Notes under the pieces: generated by a model
The model's input: the letters and a program-made list of their open reading frames with translations, nothing else
The model's database searches: none
What the model was told of the DNA's origin: nothing
Shown here: piece after piece, positions 22,150 through 34,610 of the stretch
Layout of the letters: every line of letters begins with the position of its first letter
Numbering within the stretch: position 1 is the first letter of the stretch
Position numbers and translations under genes: made by a program
Source: Fagopyrum homotropicum
Taxonomy: Eukaryota > Streptophyta > Magnoliopsida > Caryophyllales > Polygonaceae
Length of the DNA stretch: 64,000 nt
Assembly: GCA_033239125.1 (NCBI GenBank)
Contig: BSWB01000004.1
Location: forward strand, 119,359,235-119,423,234
Reading direction: 5' to 3'

Positions 22150-23470
22150 CAACATTCATCAAGATAGCACTAAGATCTACTCGTGCTCCCACAAATGGGT
22201 CTGTCCCAACATATACTCTAGATAGTTCCTCAGGACACTATCCTCAGTCTCTCACACAGCCTCTTCAGGTCTTCGTCTTAACCATCATATCCTCAATATG
22301 GGAATGTCTTTCGAATGAAAGCGTTTCATATCTCATTCCAAGAATGTAATCGAATGCTCAACAAAAGTGTGGTTGGACTCAACCATCAATCATCGTAACT
22401 CACAAGGTGTCTCGAGTCTGGTATATACTTCCTCAGTTGAGACATATGAAACACTGGGTGGATATCCTCTAATCTCATAGGCAAAGCTAAACATCATGCT
22501 ACCTTCTTCATACTGGTCGATCTCAAATAAACCATCATATTGGAAACTCAGTTCTCTTTCCATATTAACACGTCTAACGTCTCGCAGCTGAGATACTTAC
22601 AGCCGGACATGAACTCTCGCTTGAACTTTAGAGGTTAACGACTCTTGTCTACATATAATATCTGGCGACTCTGTACAACCAGCATTCTTCCTTCAATCAA
22701 TGTTACTTGAACTCTAAAATCCTGAATCTGGTCAAGTGTTATTCCACTACTACTGCTAGATCACTTCTAGCATAAGGATATACGACATCTATGACTATAT
22801 ATATTGCCTCATAGGGCCATCCCATAAAGATGCACATCCTTCATTGTTATATAATAAACTCATTAATGGAAGGTAATATAACCATCCACGTTTCCCATCC
22901 AACTTACAACTTATAATAGATCTTTAAGATCTAGATGATCCTCTCTAACTGACCATCTGTTAGGGGGTGAAGTGTAGTCATGAGGTACAGACTCGTCCCC
23001 AAAGCAGTCTGAATATGTTGCCTAAAATCTCAAAGTAAAAACATCCATCTCGATCAGAATTGATCGTTCTCGGTATACCATGGAGTCTCACTATCTATCT
23101 AGTGTACTCCTCAGCCAATTCATTCACTAGCCACGTCCTTCTGATAGAAATGAAACGTGCCGATTTCATTAATCTGTTACCAACAATCCAAATAACATCA
23201 ATCTACTACTGGGTCACAATCCCATAACAAAGTCCATAAAGATGTCCTCCCAAATTCTACTACTACACTGGTAGTGGGTGGGGCTTATCTCTAGATCGGA
23301 AATACTCTATCTGGACCTGCTGACATGTCACACACTGTATCATAAATCTGGTTATATCGGCTTCATACAATATAATCGTCTCATCTCGTGGTACATCTTA
23401 CTCGTACTTGAATGTACTAAATAAGGCGTACAGTGGGTATACCATTATATTCTCTATCTCCATCTACATC
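22150..23470 (-). pseudogene. Element F integrase with a chromodomain-like tail
   Basis: Recognisable minus-strand pieces run in the right order: a zinc-binding end (CVTCQQV, near 23330), a WEDIFMDFV core start (near 23235), a DRDG-like motif (near 23050), HPLTDGQLERII with the catalytic Glu (near 22950), then VFHMSQLRKYIPDS (near 22450) and a final chromodomain-like segment with EEAV and NYLEYML (near 22200). It needs many frame changes and contains stops. Integrase inserts the DNA copy; the chromodomain directs some of these elements to heterochromatin. Confidence 0.75.
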
Positions 23471-23599
23471 AGCAGGTACACAAAGTGGTCATGACTCTTC
23501 ATCAGTCCATCTACTCCCATGGAGAACTATGGTGCCTCAGTACGAGGCATCCTTTCTCTAAACCTAGTCAAGGCCGGGCAGGTCTCCTACTTCTGTTGG

Positions 23600-24800
23600 A
23601 CCTCATCCTACAGACCACGTAGAACCTTTGAGGTATAACTGGGTATCCTCATCAAGGAATTGATTGTCCAACTCTAGCCAAGCTAGATCTCTTTGAAGCT
23701 GAGGCTGAACTATCAGTTTCACAATCATCTTCTCTTGGAGCGTCTTTCCGTTCCAGTTGTCGGCGACAACGTTGAACTTCTCTAAATGATATGGAATCTC
23801 CATGTCAAAGTCTTGATCAACTTAAGCTCTTAACACTAGCGGCTATTCAACCCCTATTGCATAAAATATACTTCAGATTTCTATGATCTATAGAAATCTG
23901 ACATGAAGATCACACTGGTAAGGTCTTCCAAACTTAAAGGCTTGAACTACCACTACTAACTCTAAATCATGAGTCGGGTAGTTGTCATCATACGTTCTCA
24001 GCTGTAAACACACATATCAATAACCCTACTCCTCTGTAGTAATACACATCTCATACTTAGCTGGGATGTATCACCGTAAATCATGGGATCCCAAAAATCT
24101 TCTAACTACAACAGAATGGAAGCAGAGGTCAAATGTCTCCTCAACTCTTCAGAACATAGACACACTGCTTTGATCACGTAGTTATGGTGGTCTTCTCAAA
24201 AGACTCGCAAATGAATACGTAATCATATAAAATCCTTCCTCAAAGCATTGGTAGCAATCGCTTGAGCCGAGAAAACTATGTATTCCTTAATGTTTATAAG
24301 TGTCTCTCATGTTACAACATAGTTAATTCTTGTCAGGTCAACCATGATCCCACTGGCGGAGACAACAGGGCCTAAGAAGGCTACCATTGGCATCTCAACT
24401 TACACTTAAAGAGCGTAGCATACAATCCTCTATCTCTCAAAATCTGCAGAACGGTTCTCAGACGATCGGTCTATTAATCTCTGCTATGAGAGCATACCGA
24501 CATGTCATCAATAAAGTCCACCACCAACCAATCAAGGAAGTCGATGAAGATATTGTTCATCAACTCCATAAAAACTACTAAAACATTCGTCAACCCAAAT
24601 GACATCACTACAAACTCGTAATGTCCATAATGGGTATGGGATGCTATCTCATACACATGCTGCTCTCTCATCCATGACTAGGGATATCTTGAGCACAAAG
24701 GAATCCTGAAAACACAATTGCTTCTTGAAGCTAACTAATCAGGTCGTCAATACGGAAAATGGAACCTACTAGGGTAAAAGAAGCCCGTTTCAGTCAACTT
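23600..24800 (-). pseudogene. Element F reverse transcriptase and RNase H
   Basis: The palm is clear: YGHYEFVVMSFGLTN followed by VVDFIDDM, which keeps the two catalytic Asp residues (24474-24671). The thumb follows (LRDRGLYATLFKCK, about 24400-24450), then RNase H with YPTHDLELVVV (about 23950) and a final NVVAD (about 23770), where the family has NVVADALSRK. Stops and frameshifts split it into short frames. The fingers N-terminal to YGHYEF are strongly altered. Confidence 0.85.
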
Positions 24801-25000
24801 TTCAAGTTATCATTACAATATCTCAACAAGCACCATATAGTGTGGCTTTCCCATTCAATCTTGTATCATAATTCAACTCGATAAAAATGTCCACACTCCG
24901 CTGAGGTGGCAACTAGACGGTTCAGTAACACGTCTATGAACTAATAAACAGTTAGAATACCTTCCAATGTTGGACTATCTCGCTCCTTTATTGTATAACA

Positions 25001-25460
25001 CTAGAAGGCGTCACATCCCTTTGCTATCAGCTCACTGCTCGTACAGTCCTGATAACAAACCCGTCTCTTCAAAGGTCTTAACCTTAGAAGACCTCTAATT
25101 ACCATCTCAGTAAAGACTATAATAACCTTACTATTATTATCTAACACCGCATGATATATATTCATCCATTCCATACACATAATGACTTCCTCATACACCT
25201 ACGGCATGACAAAGAAGTCTACAAGCCATACACAAGTCCTGGAATAAGGGAACAAACACATATCTCGCGGGTACCTCAGATCCCTAACTGGTAATCCTAT
25301 AAAGGAAAGTCCACCTTCTACTATATATCAAAGATCAACCATTAATGCATGCATCGAAAGACAAGAAGTGCATAACACTCATAACAAACAAAACTCCACT
25401 AGGTAAACCATTAACGAGAATGGTACATGTAACAGCTAACTCCTGTAGCTCCACTACAAA
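25001..25460 (-). pseudogene. Element F aspartic protease, active site lost
   Basis: The block TILVNGLPSGVLF precedes the active site, but the Asp-Thr-Gly-Ala motif reads Val-Met-Ser-Val here (about 25370). The downstream block around EVIMCMEWMNIYHAVLD is easily recognised (25140-25190) and matches the conserved segment before the protease end. Without the catalytic Asp it cannot cleave the polyprotein. Confidence 0.75.
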
Positions 25461-25463
25461 TCA

Positions 25464-26282
25464 TCACTCGATCTCGGATCTATGCTCCTCAAGTATCACT
25501 GAGGTCCTCACTATAGCCTCCACTTCCACTCTTTCAACACTGGAAAGAGGAAGGTCTTGCTGGGAAGAAACACTACCTTGTTGACAGAAAGGGGCCAGAT
25601 GGCCTAGTTCATCACATATGAAACAAGCTATCGGTGCCAAAGGGCACTCAGAACGCAAATGATCTGGATAGCCACAATTGTAACATAATTGTCCCATTCT
25701 TGCTACTTGTGCAACTGAAGGGTAACTCGATATTTGTCGTCCACCTTGAATGATCTTATTCCAAGAGGGAACTTGTAAAGGCAACGCCTTGCCCTATCGA
25801 CAAAACTTCGCTCTATGCCCTGCTTTACCACACGTAAAGCATATTATGGGCGCCTTTGAGCACACAGCTCGCCGGTGTCCAAACTTCCCGCAATTAAAAC
25901 ACTATAGTTCCGTGCCAGTCGTCTTCATGGCCAAAGGACCACTTGGTTGTCCTGGTATCTGACTTGATTCACCATTCATCATCTTTGCTTCTCTACTAAC
26001 TGATTCAATCCGTTGTTTCTTCTCTGATCCAGAAGCTTCAGTTGATCTCACAGATGTTGGTAAATCCGGTGTAGGTCTACCCGCTATCACCGCCTCATAT
26101 ACTTGCTGCATATACTCTTGAAACTCGGATCTACTAATGGAGACACGATCAGCCTCTTCAAACTCGTTCTCTGCCATAGGCAAAACAACAGCGGAAACTG
26201 GTCCCTAACTTATCACCACTAGAGGGAGAGGGGGTGTACCCCTACCTCGTCCCACTACAGGTACTACTCTAGTCTGAGCCAT
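25464..26282 (-). pseudogene. Element F gag with four CCHC zinc knuckles
   Basis: It starts at ATG 26282 (MAQTRVVPVVGRGR). After an N-terminal segment with a predicted helix around SEFQEYMQQVYEAV come four CX2CX4HX4C knuckles: CFNCGKFGHRRAVC and CFTCGKAGHRAKFC (about 25800-25900), then CYNCGYPDHLRSEC and CFICDELGHLAPFC (about 25600-25680). They form two pairs separated by about 40 residues. The capsid domain normally found before the knuckles is not visible and there is no room for it. In-frame TAG codons lie at 25902-25904 and 25794-25796. Gag packages element RNA. Confidence 0.8.
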
Positions 26283-26550
26283 TTGTAGAATATACGCACC
26301 TAATCTTATAAGGCTATATATAAGCCATATGTATCGATATGTATATAATACATCCACATAATCCATAGTACACACAAATATATATGCATATCTACGCTGT
26401 AGAGATCCATGGCAGAGGTGACGACTTCTCATACATTCTATCCCAAAACCAAACTTAAAACCAAAACCTTTGAAAACGTCAGATCCCATGTGGGCTCTGT
26501 TTATTTTACCTATCAAACCTCATTGCAGGTAGCAAGTGCCATTGTTGTCA

Positions 26551-26569
26551 ACCTGAGGCTCTGATACCG
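26551..26569 (-). promoter_or_regulatory. Primer binding site, element F, first base changed
   Basis: The minus strand reads CGGTATCAGAGCCTCAGGT near the LTR start at 26574. It is the initiator Met tRNA site with TGG changed to CGG. Confidence 0.85.
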
Positions 26570-26573
26570 ACTC

Positions 26574-28794
<2,221 letters not shown>

Positions 28795-30253
28795 GTTATT
28801 ACTAATGATACTTATTTTGTGACACGAGGGATTCCCAAACCTCGCCCTTGTCCTCGTTTACCAATGCGGAATGATACTAATGCATCTTACCGTCTACGTG
28901 ACTGGGATGGTCGTAGGGAACCTCGTAGACTCTCGCAAGAGCTAGGTAGATGATGTCACGACCCGTTATCATACACTTGGGTCAATTACGTAAATAATAA
29001 AGTCGGCTTAATCCGGTTTCGTTATTTATTATAACTAACAAACACCACGCATACACATTACACTCATACAAGAAGCCACCTAAGTAAGTCCATTGACTTA
29101 CCTGAATCAGATCTCGATTCTCTTAATCACAACACAATCTGTAACTGTATAACTCGGTTGCCTGTCAAAGGAGGCAAGTGTGTCAGCACACTTTTTAGGT
29201 AATTAGAAGTCTAAGACTTCTAAGGTAGTAGATCCTATTAGAACATAATTTAATAAAATAGCAATTTATGGTAAAATGACTATTTTACCCTTGGTCCCGA
29301 AACTTCCAAAAATTTCATAATTCATGCCAAAACTCTTATTTGAGACTAAAGAGTCATATTCTAACTCCTAAAGATGAGTTTGGTTACAAACTGGAAATTT
29401 ACCCATTTTCCTATTTTCGGAAAGATCGTTAATGTCCAACTTTGGCTTCAAATATGAAATTCGAATAGTCTTATAAAAATTCCTAAATAATTCCCTAGAT
29501 CATCTATGATATCTCATCTACTCCTAAGAGCAATAATTTATTAAAACTGTTCAACTATCACTTCTACAAAAATTTCCAAAGTTGGTTACAACACTTAAAA
29601 TATTCTATACTTCCAAAATATGAGTATGTTTTCTAACTGTACAACAAGTCCACTTTGAGCCTCTATAATTTTAAATCCCCACCGTTGGATTCATTCCAAC
29701 TTTTGACATATTAACCTATGCATGACACTAAACAACATCTCAAGAACTGAACGGTGGATCTTATCTCTAAGGTATCAAAAAGTATGCTCAAACTTGATTG
29801 ATCAACACAGTTTTTGGAAATTCAGCAACCACTTAACAAAACGGCACATTGTCTAAACTTTGAAAAATCATAACTCCTAAACCTCTCGATTAAATCCTCT
29901 CAAATTTTTATCTACTATACTATGTAAGCCTAACTAAGACATATCCAAAATTCAAGTCCAATAGAGGTCAATAACCTATTCAATCCTATATCACAAAACT
30001 GTATCACAAGTAGTTTTTCTCAACACTTAGAATTTCAGCACAACAGAAGAACTGCTTACGGCCCAATCTTTGAAAAATCGTAAATCCTAAACCACTCGTT
30101 GGATTCCTCCCAAATTTTAATATGATCTACAACAATATGCCAAATATATCATATCAAAAATTCAAGCCCAACAGAGATCAAAAGTCTATTCAAAACTATC
30201 TCACAAAACAGCATCCCATGCTGTTTTTCTCTACTCAGCACATTTATAAAAAC

Positions 30254-30405
30254 GGGAATTTTAGACGTACCGGCGAAAAACACTATTTGTTGCCATAACT
30301 ACGCACTTCGCGTGCGTAATTTTGTTTTTCAGCTCCGGAGTTCAACTACGCTTGTGACATGCGTAGTTGGAGCCGATGCGAAGTCGATAGGAGCCGAAGG
30401 AACTA
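30254..30405 (+). repeat. MULE left terminal inverted repeat
   Basis: The outer 75 bp pair closely with 49975-50050, including GTACCGGCGAAAA and the hairpin ACTACGCACTTCGCGTGCGT. Pairing continues more loosely to about 30405 through GTTGGAGCCGATG. Confidence 0.9.
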
Positions 30406-30725
30406 CGCTTATCGTTAGCATAGTTAAAGTTATATTTAAAAAAAAAAAAACTCCAACTACTCATATGGTGTGCGTAGTTGGAGTTGAATTTAAAAAAAAA
30501 AAGAAAAAGCTAACTACTCACATGGTATGCGTAGTTGGAGTAAAATAAAAAAAAAACTCCAACTACTCTTATGGCAAGCGTAGTTGAAGTTGAATTATTA
30601 AAAAAAAAAACAATCCAACTACGCTTGTCAATAGCGTAGTTGGAGTTAATTTTAAAAAAATCCAACGGTCGTATTGTTTACGACTACGTACCCCATTAGC
30701 GTAGTTTTTAATATGACCGTTGAAA
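30299..30725 (+). repeat. MULE left subterminal hairpin array
   Basis: About eight units at roughly 55-bp spacing. Each pairs AACTAC(G/T)C with GCGTAGTT across a 10- to 15-base loop, and units are separated by A-tracts of 9-13 bases. Unit starts are near 30299, 30343, 30401, 30451, 30510, 30559, 30617 and 30682. The last is enclosed by a larger inverted repeat with AACGGTC and GACCGTT arms. Confidence 0.85.
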
Positions 30726-30751
30726 AACGGTCATATTGTAACGTTAATAAT

Positions 30752-30770
30752 TATGTCTATATATAGCACT
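30752..30770 (+). promoter_or_regulatory. Possible TATA box of the MULE transposase gene
   Basis: CTATATATAGC lies about 95 bp upstream of the proposed start codon at 30857, the right distance for a short leader. A GAA/GAG purine-rich stretch (30812-30856) runs directly up to the ATG. Confidence 0.5.
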
Positions 30771-32895
30771 TGTTATCTTATTTATCTTAATAATTCAGTC
30801 ATATTCTACAAAAAAAATAAGAAGAAGAAGGAGGAGGAGGAGGAAGAAGAAGAAGAATGTCATCTAATGGTGACGACAGTATTTCTTCCGACGATGATTT
30901 GCAAAATGAGGTATGTTTCATCGTATCTTTATATTAATAATTTTTAATTCAAGATATAAATATGTTTACAAGTTTTTAATATATATATTGTAGCTTATGA
31001 ATGGTATGGAAAATCAACCCAAAATAGAGGAACTAGATTATTCGGATGTGTTTGGAGTTGAACAATATTTTCCGGATAAAGATTCTCTAGTTAATTGGGT
31101 TCGTGTGGAAGGTAGAAAACATCATATGGTGATGATCATATTAAAATCATACAAGCCGAGAGATCACCAATATGGGAAGGTTGTATTGGTGTGTGAGAAA
31201 TTTGGGAGGAGGAAGAGTGCAAAGAATGAAGATGTTGATCCTTCGAAAAGGCGTAGGTCGAAGTCAAAGAAGCAAGATTGTAAATTTAAGATAGTGGGAG
31301 ATGAAGTACAACGTAGGAATGGAGTTGTGCCGACTAAGTGGAAGATTACCGTGGTTCACGGTAGTCACAACCACGAAATTCTACCATCACTAGAAGGCCA
31401 TTCATTTTTTGGTCGGCTTACGAGCGAACAAATGCAAAAGGTGAGATCCAGTTCTGCTTCCGGCGTTAAACCGGTAAAAATTTTGGATATGCTTCGAAAG
31501 GAATATCCCACAAATGTCACATCTACACAACAAATTTACAACGCTCGGTATAAGTTGAAGATCGAAGATAGAGGCGGAAGGACGATAACACAACAAGCAT
31601 TACATTTTTTGGGTGAGCGTAAGTATTACACGGATTATAGGAATCTTCCTGGGACAAACATCATTAGTGATCTTATCTTGAGTCACCATATGTCAAGGCA
31701 TTGGTTGAGCATGTTTCCGTATGTCCTCGTGATGGACACAACGTACAAGACAAACCGGTTAGTACCTTATTGCACATACACTAATGTCATTGTCTATAAT
31801 TTATTTTTCCATTTGATTCAATTTTATATATGATATTAGGTACGAAATGCCGTTGTTGGAGGTGGTTGGATTCACTAGCACGGAAAAAACATTTGCCATC
31901 GCATTTGTATTCATGTCGAGGGAAACTACGGATCACTATGAGTGGGCATTGGAGCGTGTGAAGATATTATGTGGGGATCGGCTACCGGACGTGATTACGA
32001 CGGACCGGGAACTAGCCCTTATCAAAGCCATCGGAAAAGTCTTCCCCAATGCAAAGCATATAATTTGCAACGTTCACTTGATACGAAACATTGAAGAAAA
32101 TGGATGGTACAAGACACGTTCGGTTGCACAACAAAACTAGTTCAAACAAGATTGTATGGGTTTGTTCTCTTCACACTCTAGCACAACTTATAAGGAGAGG
32201 CTTCACAAGATGAAATTGAAATGGGGTGATAAGTGGAACCTAATGACCTATCTTGAGAATACTTGGTTGACAATGTTCAAGGAATGTCTTGTTCGAGCAT
32301 GGACGGATAGATATCATCACTTTGGAACAAGGACGACAAATAGGTAAGCAATATTCTCTTGTGTATTATATTTATTGTTTTTCTTTGTATTATTAAAACT
32401 TCAATATCTTGCATGTCGTAATCACAAATATTGATATATTGTTGTAGGGTTGAGAGTGCACACTCATTGTTAAAGAGTACTTTGATGTCATCACAAGGTG
32501 GATTTGACAATGTTGTTCAAAATATTGACTTGATGCTTGAAGATCAAAATCATAAAATTAGAGGTTCTTTGGAGAAGACACGTGACCTTCACATTTTAGA
32601 AGTACAAGATAATCCGATGTTTGCGAGGGTCTTGTACCATATATCCAACACATGCATGGAATACCTCATTGAGAATCACAAAAAAGCATTGGAGGGACAA
32701 TACGATTCTGAATGTCACGATTGGTATTGGAGATACACTTATGGAATTCCTTGTGTGCACGAGTTTGCAAATGCCATCCAAGCTGGTAGACCGATTACTT
32801 TACAAGAGATACACAAATTTTGGAAGCAAATAAGGTGGGACCGGGTGAATGTCGAAGAAGATAAAGGACTCCAACCAACACCAATTTCTCTAGGA

Positions 32896-32995
32896 AAGCA
32901 AAAATATCTTGTGTATTATATTAATTGTTGTTAATGCTATTATTAAAACTTTAACATCGTGCATGTCGTAATCACAAGTAATGATATTTCTCTAG
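32896..32995 (+). other. Intron-like insert copied from intron 3
   Basis: This stretch resembles intron 3 (32344-32447) along most of its length, sharing TCTTGTGTATTATATT and GCATGTCGTAATCACAA. It is flanked by direct repeats ATTTCTCTAGGA at 32884-32895 and 32986-32997. The donor reads GAAAGCA where intron 3 has GTAAGCA. Removing it keeps the protein frame, while retaining it gives a stop after 14 codons. Confidence 0.65.
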
Positions 32996-33429
32996 GAGAT
33001 ATCTTGTGTACAAAAATGCATAACGATCATATGGAAGGAAAACTTAGTCAAGACCAGCTTGAAAACTTGGGTCGTTATTACTACAGCGTAAAGTACCCGG
33101 GGAGTTCGATGTTTAAGGAGCCAGAAGTTGGGGTACTAAAAAAAAGAAGACCGAAGAACTCCACAACCCGAGACGCTTCATCATTTGAGTATGCCCGAAA
33201 AGAAATGGAAGCTAGCTTGAGCAAGAGGGCATCACAAGCTGGACACGGAAAAAGTGGGAGAGAACCGGGGAGAGGACGTGGAAAAGGAAAAGCCGAGACA
33301 GACGGTGCAAGTGAGATTATACCGAAAGAAGAAGATGTTGTAAATGATATTGTGGGTGCAAGAGAGGATACACAAGAGTCTCGAATGGCAAGTGGGAGTG
33401 GACCCCGGGATTTTATAGTTCGGGGGTTC

Positions 33430-34086
33430 AATTGGGGTTATCAAAACATCGAGTCTTTCATGTTGGCTTATGTGGATCGCGTAATTGATGTTCTAGGTAA
33501 CGGACATTGTGGATATCGTTCATTTGCAAAGTTATTGGGATACGATGAGCATGAATATATGAGGGTCCGGATGGAGCTTGCTTGGGAGTTGACCGAGCAC
33601 TTTGAAGTATACAATTGCGCCTACACTAAAGAAGTTCTTCCGACTTTGATTGACCAGGTTAATTACTCAAATCCAAACCCTTGTAGTGCCGAGTATTGGA
33701 TGAAGGTTCCCCTAGCTGGAATGGCATTCGCCACCTTCTATCAAGTAGCACTTGTTTTGTTTAGTCGGGAAGGTTCAAGAACATTTCTACCGATGTTCAC
33801 GACCTCGGTTGGTCAAGGGCCCCCATCTAAGGTCTAAGCAATTTCCATACTAAACGACGATCACTTTTTCCCGGTAAGCTTTTATATTTACAAGTTTTCA
33901 TAAATTTTTATATTGTATATTCTAACAATAGTATATAACTTATAGGTTTGGCTACGTCCACAAGCACCTCTACCTCTCCTACATGCATCTTGGAAAGGTA
34001 AGGATTCAAGTGTGAAAGGCTTCGATGCTCCCTTTGCGAAACAATTTGAGCGTTATCATTATCTTAAGCATAGAGATGGTATGTGA
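33430..34086 (+). other. OTU-like protease domain of the MULE protein
   Basis: The N-terminal catalytic block reads GNGHCGYRSFAKLLGY, where active OTU enzymes have an Asp at the Asn position two residues before the Cys-His pair region. The C-terminal His block, NDDHFFPVW, is split by intron 5. The fold order (Cys block, helix, central strands, His block) is right. OTU proteins remove ubiquitin or related tags; whether this copy was ever active is unknown. Confidence 0.75.
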
Positions 34087-34465
34087 TGTATTGCTTTAGT
34101 GACCCTATGGAGGGTGTTTTAGCTTGTTTTCATTTTTTACTTTGAACATTGATTTGCATGTATTTGAGTGACCCTCTCGAGGGTGTATTATCTTATTTTC
34201 CTTGCAATATCAATGTAAGGGGTAATGCTATCCCCTGTTTGCTGACTACTTAGCCCGTTTTTAATATCAATGAAGCGCATGCAAAGCGCGGAGGGTACCG
34301 GACCTTCTTTAACCTATTTGAACATTGACAATCTCGGACATTTGATTTTCAAGAAGGATATAAAGACTAAATAGATACAAAACAACAACAACAACAACAA
34401 CAAAAAATTGTCCAAAACTAAAAAGCCCGAAGTCCAACAAAAGTGTCCAACGTACAAATACATAA
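34087..34465. other. Intergenic space between the two convergent MULE genes
   Basis: Two copies of a 30-bp segment, GTGACCCT-NN-GAGGGTGT followed by 'tta(g/t)cttgttttc', lie at about 34100-34135 and 34170-34205. Each forms a small hairpin and could serve in 3' end formation. An AAC repeat follows at 34380-34402. No coding signal is seen. Confidence 0.55.
34380..34402. repeat. (AAC)n microsatellite
   Basis: About seven AAC units just past the end of the mobile domain gene, read as GTT on that gene's strand. It probably lies in its 3' untranslated region. Confidence 0.9.
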
Positions 34466-34610
34466 CTAGTGGCCACTCGGGCCAGCCAGATCACGCTGTG
34501 AAGCCCGTAATGGAGGTGGTGCTACTGGTGCGGTGTCTCCCGTAGCGATCTCAATCATATGATCAAACTGCTCAACATGTAAGGTCATCGGAAAAGGACC
34601 CCTCCTAAAC
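34466..34610 (-). pseudogene. C-terminal fragment of the MULE plant mobile domain gene
   Basis: Directly past the truncated LTR of H the minus strand encodes 47 residues beginning FRRGPFPMTLHVEQFDH, ending in TAG at 34466. It does not overlap the last residues seen at 46733, so some coding sequence was lost together with the LTR end. Its assignment to the mobile domain gene rests on position and orientation. Confidence 0.55.

Larger units (their letters stand above)
30857..34086 (+). pseudogene. MULE transposase fused to an OTU cysteine protease domain
   Basis: Proposed exons are 30857-30910, 30994-31757, 31840-32343, 32448-32893, 32996-33873 and 33946-34086, with GT-AG borders except intron 4 (GA donor); the joined length is a multiple of three, about 929 codons. 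Exon 2 holds a FAR1-like zinc DNA-binding region (CKFKI ... HGSHNHE). The DDE core has VLVMDTTYKTNR, then VITTDREL, then the Glu in ESAHSLLK. A SWIM-like finger follows (YGIPCVHEF). After a Gly/Arg/Lys-rich linker comes the OTU domain: GNGHCGYRS with the nucleophile Cys and NDDHFF with the catalytic His. Premature stops lie at 32138-32140 (TAG) and 33835-33837 (TAA). The transposase would cut and rejoin the terminal repeats; the OTU substrate is unknown. Confidence 0.88.

Noticed and set aside
30299..30725. Regularly spaced repeats resembling a CRISPR array
   Set aside because: Units are hairpins separated by A-tracts without unique spacers, in a plant transposon end; there are no cas genes.
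30857..34086. Reading the FAR1-like/OTU gene as a host gene
   Set aside because: It lies between MULE terminal repeats with a target-site duplication and has transposase catalytic motifs and stops.
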